Source: Microbacteriaceae bacterium (GTDB taxonomy: Bacteria; Actinomycetota; Actinomycetes; Actinomycetales; Microbacteriaceae). Taken from it: a stretch of DNA of 11,374 nt. The notes below the pieces were generated by a model. That model did not search any database and was not told where the DNA came from. It saw only the letters and a program-made list of their open reading frames with translations. The first letter of the stretch is position 1, and each line of letters starts with the position of its first letter. Below, piece by piece: positions 7,395-11,374 of the stretch. The stretch spans positions 1 through 11,374 of the forward strand of contig JAPOHQ010000027.1 in assembly GCA_029979375.1 (NCBI GenBank), given 5' to 3'. The position numbers were made by a program, and so were the translations under genes.

Positions 7395-8287
7395 TTTGAA
7401 CTCTCTGGCCCACGCCATCCTGAAACCGGAAGGGTGAACTTTCTAACCAATCTGTCGGCAAAGGGGGCATTCGAGAGCACAACCATTTGAACCGGCTTAC
7501 TGCTCTTCGATATTTGAATTCTCGCACCAGGGCCCAGGTCAAAGGTTCTCCGCCCATCACACCAGATGACGCCGCTTCCAGGGGAGCGCTGCAGGACCTC
7601 GATGGCGACCGTCGACTCAGGATCGATCACGAAGGGACGGGCAAAAAGTGCATGAGCACTGAGTGGAACTACCACAAAGGCCTCAACATTCGGCCACACA
7701 ACCGGACCACCAGCGCTAAAGGCGTAGGCGGTTGAGCCGGTGGCGGTCGAGACCAGGACTCCGTCACAGCCAAAGGAAGAAAGAGGACGCTCGTCAACCT
7801 CGAGAACTACTTCCAGCATGCGCTCACGAGCGCTCTTCTCAACGGCTACCTCGTTCAGCGCCCAGCTGGAAAAGACCCGCTTTGCACCCTCCAAAACACT
7901 CACCTCAAGGGTGGTGCGCTCCTTGATTTCATACTTCCCGGCAACAACGGCATCCAAGACCTGTTCCAGGTCGCCTCTTTCGGCCTCCGCCATGAAGCCA
8001 ACGTGCCCCATGTTGACACCAAGAATTGGTGCCGGGTTATCCCGGGTGAGCTCGGCTGCGCGGAGAATTGTGCCGTCACCACCGAGGACAATCGCGATGT
8101 CAACATCACCGCCAGTGAACTCCGAAACGCCTTCGGGCCTCTCGAGCGAAAGCTCGGCAAAGCGATCCATGTCGTCTTTGTGAACTTGGCAGCTGATACC
8201 ACGCGAGCTCAGATCCTTACAGACCCCGATCGCCTCGCGGGCCGCGGCAGTGTCAGAGGCGCTGCTGACAATTAGTGCGCTTCTCAC
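7391..8287 (-). CDS. nadK: NAD kinase
   Basis: ATP- or polyphosphate-dependent NAD kinase (PpnK/NadK), which makes NADP from NAD; 298 residues. The catalytic GGDGT motif (69-73, in IVLGGDGTILRAAEL) is intact. So are NMGHVGFMAE (92-101), ALNEV with the NAD-contacting N145/E146, and the glycine-rich TGSTAYAFSAGGPVVWP (183-199). The C-terminal strand SPGSGVIWCDGRRTF is the usual nucleotide-contacting region. The start is GTG 8287, fixed by AAGGAG five bases upstream; the ATG two bases earlier is out of frame and immediately closed by TGA. The gene lies between tlyA and recN as in Mycobacterium (Rv1695). It follows the largest gap of the operon (69 bases) and overlaps recN at its 3' end. Confidence 0.96.
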   Translation of the reverse strand: MRSALIVSSASDTAAAREAIGVCKDLSSRGISCQVHKDDMDRFAELSLERPEGVSEFTGGDVDIAIVLGGDGTILRAAELTRDNPAPILGVNMGHVGFMAEAERGDLEQVLDAVVAGKYEIKERTTLEVSVLEGAKRVFSSWALNEVAVEKSARERMLEVVLEVDERPLSSFGCDGVLVSTATGSTAYAFSAGGPVVWPNVEAFVVVPLSAHALFARPFVIDPESTVAIEVLQRSPGSGVIWCDGRRTFDLGPGARIQISKSSKPVQMVVLSNAPFADRLVRKFTLPVSGWRGPESSN

Positions 8288-8356
8288 ATCTGCTCCTTAG
8301 CTCTCAATAAAGACTAATCTCTCGCTGCGACCTCTTTTTGAGTTCTTCAACAACTG
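8288..8356 (-). other. Longest intergenic gap inside the operon (tlyA-nadK)
   Basis: These 69 bases are the only internal gap above 50. They hold the nadK ribosome binding site (8293-8298). I find no convincing -35/-10 pair and no terminator hairpin with a T-run. A short GTTCT...AGAAC inverted repeat straddles the tlyA stop codon, with arms of five bases about 12 apart; this could easily be chance. If the operon has an internal promoter, this is the most natural place for it. Confidence 0.4.
8293..8298 (-). promoter_or_regulatory. Ribosome binding site of nadK
   Basis: AAGGAG lies five bases before GTG 8287. This near-consensus Shine-Dalgarno fixes the non-ATG start and marks nadK as an independently initiated cistron. 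Confidence 0.75.
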
Positions 8357-9124
8357 TTAGAACGCAATCCTTGCCATAAGTTGCTCCACCTTCTTCCCTT
8401 GCGCACCAAGCTTGGCGTGGAGCAGGTACTCCTGGTTTCCGCTTGAGCCCCGGACCTCCGATGGAATAAGTCCAATGAGCCCAAAGCCGGCCTCCTCAAA
8501 AGAACTGAGCACACCCTTGACTGCAAGCTCTTTAGCAGCCTTGCTCTTGACTAGGCCCTGACCTGTCAGCTCTCGTTTCGTGAGCTCGAACTGTGGCTTT
8601 ATCAATACGACCAGGTCGCCTTTGGGAGCCAACTTGGCAAAGCTGCGCACAACAAGCTTGAGCGAGATAAAGCTCAGATCCGCCACCAAGAGGTCGACAT
8701 CAGAGACATCCAAGTCGCACAGTTCCGGTTCGAACTGTCGGATGTCTAGCCCTTCAAGGCTGACCACCCTGGGGTCAGACACCAGCTCATCGGCCAACTG
8801 CTCAGTTCCAACATCGATGGCAAAGACCTTTTGCGCACCACGCTCAAGGAGTATCTGAGTGAAGCCACCCGTTGAGGATCCGGCATCGATGCAAATCTTG
8901 AAGTTCGAAATGCCAAAGGCGGTTAGCGCACCTGCGAGTTTTCCGGCGCTGCGAGCCACGTAGCTCTCGCCGGTGATTTGAAGTTGGTCCGATTCCGATA
9001 CCGGCATTGAAGGCTTATGAGCGGGCTTGCCATTTACTGAGACCTGGCCGTTAGCAATCAGTTCTGAGGCCTGATTCCTTGATCGGGCGAGACCGCGACT
9101 GGCGATCGCCACATCCAGCCTCAC
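8357..9124 (-). CDS. tlyA: TlyA family rRNA (cytidine-2'-O)-methyltransferase
   Basis: TlyA-type S4/FtsJ-like methyltransferase. In mycobacteria it 2'-O-methylates C1409 of 16S and C1920 of 23S rRNA, and its loss gives capreomycin resistance. The N-terminal S4 domain (about 1-50) opens MRLDVAIASRGLARSRNQAS and has NGQVSVNGKP. The methyltransferase domain has the SAM loop CIDAGSSTGGFTQILL (about 78-93). A K-D-K-E set is visible at K62 (SAGKLAGAL), D149 (VADLSF), K176 (VLIKPQFE) and E232 (SSGNQEYLL), matching M. tuberculosis K69, D154, K182 and E238. At 255 residues it is slightly short, with a C-terminus ending soon after the last motif. The GTG start at 9124 forms a GTGA overlap with the stop of the small gene upstream and has no strong ribosome binding site, so translational coupling is likely. 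Confidence 0.95.
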   Translation of the reverse strand: MRLDVAIASRGLARSRNQASELIANGQVSVNGKPAHKPSMPVSESDQLQITGESYVARSAGKLAGALTAFGISNFKICIDAGSSTGGFTQILLERGAQKVFAIDVGTEQLADELVSDPRVVSLEGLDIRQFEPELCDLDVSDVDLLVADLSFISLKLVVRSFAKLAPKGDLVVLIKPQFELTKRELTGQGLVKSKAAKELAVKGVLSSFEEAGFGLIGLIPSEVRGSSGNQEYLLHAKLGAQGKKVEQLMARIAF

Positions 9125-9237
9125 TGCTTTAGGAGGTCCTCAAGCTCTTGCACCAGTTCGCCAAGCGCGACTATTTGCTCATCCAAAGGGAGCTGTTCGA
9201 TCTCCTTCAGGCGAGCCTCGTAGTCCTTCTCTTCCAC
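9121..9237 (-). CDS. Small acidic helical protein, unknown function (38 aa)
   Basis: A 38-residue open frame that fills the gap between the phosphatase and tlyA exactly. It begins with GTG directly after the TAG of the phosphatase and ends in a TGA sharing GTGA with the tlyA start. GGAG lies five bases before its GTG (9243-9246), a good ribosome binding site. The product (MEEKDYEARLKEIEQLPLDE, then 18 more residues ending LEDLLKQ) is acidic, lacks Gly/Pro-rich or membrane segments, and has two amphipathic helical stretches split by LPLDEQ. In M. tuberculosis a small conserved hypothetical of about 58 residues (Rv1693) occupies the same place, as I recall, which supports a real gene. I do not recognise a function. 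A cis role in coupling tlyA translation is also possible. Confidence 0.75.
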   Translation of the reverse strand: MEEKDYEARLKEIEQLPLDEQIVALGELVQELEDLLKQ

Positions 9238-10212
9238 CTACGCTCCAATCAAGCCTGGTTCAACTTCGAGGCCATAGATTGGCCTACCGCTTGTCCAGAT
9301 TAGCTGTGTGGCGGCTCTCAGGGCATCTGTTGAACCCGGATTCGAGGAAGTGACTAACACCTTGTCCCCGAGAAGCTCGACTTCAGCCTCTCGCAAACAC
9401 AACCCCCGCTTGGTCTTCGTTGGTTTGACGTAATCGACAAAAAGCTCGCTGAGATCATCAAGGATGAAGGTTGGACGCTCGTCTGACTTGGCACCCAGAA
9501 GCTCCTTGCGCGTCGCGATTCCGGTGAGGACGCAGGCCGAGTCCAGGCCGAAGTTAGAAGCCCCTTTGATGTCGGTGTCCAGGCGATCACCAATCACCAG
9601 GGCTCTTCCCAGATCCAGACTCATTGCCTCTTCAAATATCGGGGCGAAGGGCTTGCCAGCAAACTCAGGCAGAATCCCGGCTGCGGTATGAACCGCCCCA
9701 ACGAGGGTTCCGTTGCCAGGGGCGATGCCCTTCTCCAAAGGCAGGGTCCAATCCTGATTGGTCGCCACCCAAACCGCTCCAGCCTGGATCGCAAAAGCGG
9801 CCTCGGCCAACTCTTTCCAGCCAACATCGGGACTGAAACCTTGAATGACCGCCGCAGGAGCATCGTCGACGCTTCCTACGACCGAAAAGCCTAAATTCTC
9901 AACCTCGACCCTGAGGCCCTCGCCGCCTACAACCAGCACCTTGGAGCCTGCGGGGATCTTGCTAGCAAGGAGTTTTACCCCAGCTCTCGCGGCGCCCACT
10001 ATTTGCCCTGGCTCCGCCGGAATGCCAAGCTCAACGAGTTGCTTTGCGATGCCCTCAGGGGTTCTGGATGCATTGTTGGTTATGTAAGCGACCTGCTTGC
10101 CCATTTCTTGGGCGCGATTGATCGCCTCGACCGCCCCTGGCACGGCCGCCTTGCCCCGGTAGACGACACCATCTAGGTCGAGCAGCAGGCTGTCGTAATT
10201 ATCCGCGATCAC
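9238..10212 (-). CDS. HAD-IIA (NagD-like) phosphatase, probable glycerol-3-phosphate phosphatase
   Basis: Haloacid dehalogenase superfamily phosphatase with a C2-type cap, 324 residues. Motif I LLDLDGVVYRG has nucleophile D12 and acid D14. Motif II is AYITNNASR (T45). K187 in FAGKPFAPIFEEA is motif III, and GDRLDTDIKGA (208-218) is motif IV, with D209 and D214. The segment between about 70 and 180 is the cap. About 55-60 residues after residue 265 lie outside the HAD core and fit the GNAT-like C-terminal domain that I recall in Rv1692, reported in M. tuberculosis as a glycerol-3-phosphate phosphatase and in the same position before the small gene and tlyA. The precise substrate here is inferred from that synteny. 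The GTG start at 10212 overlaps the upstream gene by 14 bases. Confidence 0.88.
   Translation of the reverse strand: MIADNYDSLLLDLDGVVYRGKAAVPGAVEAINRAQEMGKQVAYITNNASRTPEGIAKQLVELGIPAEPGQIVGAARAGVKLLASKIPAGSKVLVVGGEGLRVEVENLGFSVVGSVDDAPAAVIQGFSPDVGWKELAEAAFAIQAGAVWVATNQDWTLPLEKGIAPGNGTLVGAVHTAAGILPEFAGKPFAPIFEEAMSLDLGRALVIGDRLDTDIKGASNFGLDSACVLTGIATRKELLGAKSDERPTFILDDLSELFVDYVKPTKTKRGLCLREAEVELLGDKVLVTSSNPGSTDALRAATQLIWTSGRPIYGLEVEPGLIGA
9243..9246 (-). promoter_or_regulatory. Ribosome binding site of the 38-aa gene
   Basis: GGAG (within TTGGAG), inside the last codons of the phosphatase, is five bases from GTG 9237. It is the main sequence evidence that the small frame is initiated rather than being a gap. 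Confidence 0.6.
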
Positions 10213-11056
10213 GACCGTCTCGCTTTGGAATCTCTCGTCTGGGCTTCTTCACCGGGATCTCGATCTCCTCGATGAGGCTGAGTTCTTCACCCTGAGCTTG
10301 TTCTAAGGCCTTCTCCGCTCGGTCGGCGAGGTCCTCCCACTCCGCATCATCCTCGTCAAGCTCCCTGAGCACCTCGGCATAAGACCTAAATAGCAGCGGG
10401 GACTGCTCAAAAATGCGCTTCGGTGAGAGCTCCTTGATCTGCAGCTCCTGCTTGGCAAGTGCGAGCTGGCCGAGATCGAGCCTTGCTCCGCTGAGGGCGA
10501 TTGCGAGATTAATCCTGACGCCAACATCGAGCTTGTTGCGGTCAATCCCGACTACGGCCTCGAGGGCCTTCTGGGGCCTTCCGAGCCCGCGCTCGCTATC
10601 GACAATCAGCGGAAGCTGATCGTTCGACCCTGAGATTCGGCGGTGGGTGTGGAGCTCGCGGAGCGCAAGCGTGAAATCGCCGGTGGTGTAGGCGGTAACG
10701 CCAAGAGTCTCGCGAACCACAGCTATTCGGCCCGCCTTCTTGGAAGCCGCCAACGCGTGACGATGAGCGAGGGCCGGGTCAACGTCGATCAGCATGGCCA
10801 CCATCTGCAAGTGCCTAGCGACCATCTCCTGATTCTCGGGGCTCAGGGTCTTGAGCTGGGCACGAACGCTGATGTGGAGATCCTCGGCGGTGATCTCATC
10901 GGGGATTAGCGGGAAATCAAAGCGTGGCCGATCACTGCCGTACTCGCGCTTTTCCTGAGGTCTTGGTCTTTGATCCTGCCTGGGACGAAATGGCTTATCG
11001 CCGCGACCACGCATCTTGTCGCCGCGGTCCGGTCCTGGTCTCCGTTTGTGTTCCAT
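10199..11056 (-). CDS. TPR-like repeat protein with arginine-rich tails
   Basis: A 285-residue protein with no enzymatic motif. Residues 1-45 are strongly basic and low in complexity (repeated RP, RG and RGD elements), predicted disordered. Residues ~55-255 are helical and repeat-like, with TPR-type spacing in ISVRAQLKTLSPENQEMVARH, RIAVVRETLGVTAYTTGDF, AIALSGARLDLGQLALAKQE and RSYAEVLRELDEDDAEWEDL. An acidic stretch (EELSLIEEIEI) is followed by a basic tail (VKKPRREIPKRDGRDRG). It corresponds in position to the conserved hypothetical Rv1691, as I recall. The frame is open back to 11101, but that would start inside the rRNA terminator. ATG 11056 with GGAAG four bases upstream is preferred. 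The basic tails suggest nucleic-acid or ribosome contact (inference); no signal peptide or membrane segment is seen. Confidence 0.82.
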   Translation of the reverse strand: MEHKRRPGPDRGDKMRGRGDKPFRPRQDQRPRPQEKREYGSDRPRFDFPLIPDEITAEDLHISVRAQLKTLSPENQEMVARHLQMVAMLIDVDPALAHRHALAASKKAGRIAVVRETLGVTAYTTGDFTLALRELHTHRRISGSNDQLPLIVDSERGLGRPQKALEAVVGIDRNKLDVGVRINLAIALSGARLDLGQLALAKQELQIKELSPKRIFEQSPLLFRSYAEVLRELDEDDAEWEDLADRAEKALEQAQGEELSLIEEIEIPVKKPRREIPKRDGRDRG

Positions 11057-11060
11057 GTCA

Positions 11061-11072
11061 CTTCCGATTAAA
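11061..11072 (-). promoter_or_regulatory. Possible weak -10 box and ribosome binding site ahead of the TPR gene
   Basis: TTTAAT (11072-11067) differs from TATAAT at one position and overlaps the end of the terminator T-run. GGAAG (11065-11061) lies four bases before ATG 11056. A start site 6-7 bases after the -10 box would leave an almost leaderless mRNA without the GGAAG. There is no recognisable -35 at 17 bases upstream because that position falls in the terminator hairpin. The two signals are therefore partly incompatible, and the promoter call is tentative. Confidence 0.3.
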
Positions 11073-11073
11073 T

Positions 11074-11099
11074 AGAAAAGGCCACCCGTTTGGGTGGCC
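11074..11099 (-). terminator. Intrinsic terminator of the rRNA operon
   Basis: After the 5S gene the minus strand carries GGCCACCC, a four-base loop AAAC, and GGGTGGCC (a perfect eight-base-pair GC-rich stem, 11080-11099), followed by TTTTCT. This is a textbook Rho-independent terminator in the direction of rRNA transcription. On the plus strand the run after the stem is weaker, so it is mainly one-directional. Confidence 0.92.
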
Positions 11100-11112
11100 A
11101 TTTCTAAAGTAA

Positions 11113-11231
11113 GTCCGGCGGTGTCCTACTCTCCCACAGGGTCCCCCCTGCAGTACCATCGGCGCTGAGAGTCTTAGCTTCCGGGTTCGGAATGTAACCG
11201 GGCGTTTCCCTCTCGCTATGGCCGCCGAAAC
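11113..11231 (-). rRNA. rrf: 5S ribosomal RNA
   Basis: The minus strand reads GTTTCGGCGGCCATAGCGAG at the 5' end and has the invariant CCGAACCCGGAAGCTAAG core, then GCGCCGATGGTACTGC and GGGAGAGTAGGACACCGCC at the 3' end. CGGCGG near the 5' end pairs with CCGCCG near the 3' end to close helix I. The length is about 119 nt; the exact ends are uncertain by a few bases. It follows the 23S gene by about 100 bases, the normal 23S-5S order, and is followed by a terminator. I see no tRNA between 5S and the terminator. Confidence 0.97.
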
Positions 11232-11331
11232 ACTATTGATGTTTCTCATCGGTCCACAACAATGATGTGTTGTGGGGTTCTCGACCGTACATCGAGAACC
11301 ACTCAGTGGACGCGAACACCTCAAAGGGTGT
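11232..11331 (-). other. 23S-5S internal transcribed spacer with tandem hairpins
   Basis: A spacer of about 100 bases. It contains two perfect hairpins that abut without a gap: 11276-11300 (arms GGTTCTCGA / TCGAGAACC, seven-base loop) and 11254-11275 (arms CCACAACA / TGTTGTGG, six-base loop). A weaker ACACC/GGTGT five-base-pair stem lies at 11316-11331 near the 23S end. No T-run follows any of them, so they look like processing or spacing structures rather than terminators. No tRNA is present. Confidence 0.75.
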
Positions 11332-11374
11332 GTTATCAAGTCATCGGCTTATTAGTACCGGTCAGCTCCACGTG
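11332..11374 (-). rRNA. rrl: 23S ribosomal RNA, 3' end only
   Basis: The minus strand from the window edge reads CACGTGGAGCTGACCGGTAC and then TAATAAGCCGATGACTTG. This matches the conserved 3' end of actinobacterial 23S rRNA (the GGTACTAATNNGCCGA element). Only about 43 bases are inside the window; the mature 3' end is estimated at 11332, give or take several bases. The rest of the rRNA operon lies to the right. Confidence 0.9.

Noticed and set aside
8340..8365. GTTC...GAAC inverted repeat at the tlyA stop, considered as an SOS box.
   Set aside because: The half-sites are inverted in order and too far apart for a LexA site, and one arm lies in the tlyA coding sequence.
8288..8440. An alternative minus-strand frame that runs through the tlyA 3' end and 50 bases past its stop, ending in a hydrophilic EELKKRSQREISLY-like tail.
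   Set aside because: There is no start codon in the visible part of that frame, no classical slippage heptamer, and the normal tlyA frame ends at a sensible place after the conserved GNQEY motif. It looks like a chance open frame.
11057..11101. Extending the TPR gene upstream to 11101.
   Set aside because: The extra 15 codons would be encoded by the terminator stem-loop, and the ATG at 11056 has a ribosome binding site.
11058..11339. A 93-codon open frame across the 5S gene, the spacer and the terminator.
   Set aside because: It lies over 5S rRNA and a terminator hairpin; the open frame is incidental.
1..11374. Search for CRISPR repeats, insertion sequences, defence genes and tRNAs.
   Set aside because: I saw no repeated direct-repeat units, transposase motifs or cloverleaf-like sequences by eye; all space is taken by housekeeping genes and rRNA.

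Overview
The window looks like a housekeeping stretch of an actinobacterial (Actinomycetota) chromosome, with a moderately high G+C content by eye. Every gene I can support lies on the minus strand. The gene order (TPR-like protein, HAD phosphatase, very small protein, tlyA, nadK, recN, pyrG, xerD, parA, scpA, scpB, rluB, then aroH) matches what I recall of the Mycobacterium tuberculosis Rv1691-Rv1711 neighbourhood and of Streptomyces at the rluB-aroH end. The compact layout and the absence of several genes found at this locus in larger actinobacteria suggest a streamlined genome, perhaps a small-genome Microbacteriaceae. That family placement is inference.

Layout in transcription order (right to left): the last ~40 bases of a 23S rRNA gene (11332-11374), a ~100-base spacer with two abutting perfect hairpins, a 5S rRNA gene (11113-11231), and a strong intrinsic terminator (11074-11099). 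The next gene starts only 17 bases beyond the terminator's T-run: a TPR-like protein with arginine-rich tails. It is followed by a NagD-type HAD phosphatase, a 38-residue small protein, the rRNA 2'-O-methyltransferase TlyA, NAD kinase, RecN, CTP synthase, XerD, a ParA-type ATPase, ScpA, ScpB, an RluB-type pseudouridine synthase, and the start of an AroH-type chorismate mutase cut by the window edge.

Genes are separated by 0-69 bases or overlap by 4-17 bases, with only one gap above 50 bases (8288-8356), so this looks like one long polycistronic unit with extensive translational coupling. By my start choices only 4 of 13 proteins begin with ATG; six use GTG and three TTG. Two themes recur. One is rRNA biology: two rRNA-modifying enzymes sit downstream of an rRNA operon. 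The other is chromosome maintenance: RecN, XerD, ParA and ScpAB. CTP synthase, NAD kinase and chorismate mutase are metabolic passengers.

I see no mobile element, CRISPR array, defence island, tRNA or anomalous base composition. The points most worth a second look are how the long operon is expressed directly behind an rRNA terminator, the tiny conserved-position ORF between the phosphatase and tlyA, and the arginine-rich TPR protein. No stretch above 300 bases lacks a gene.
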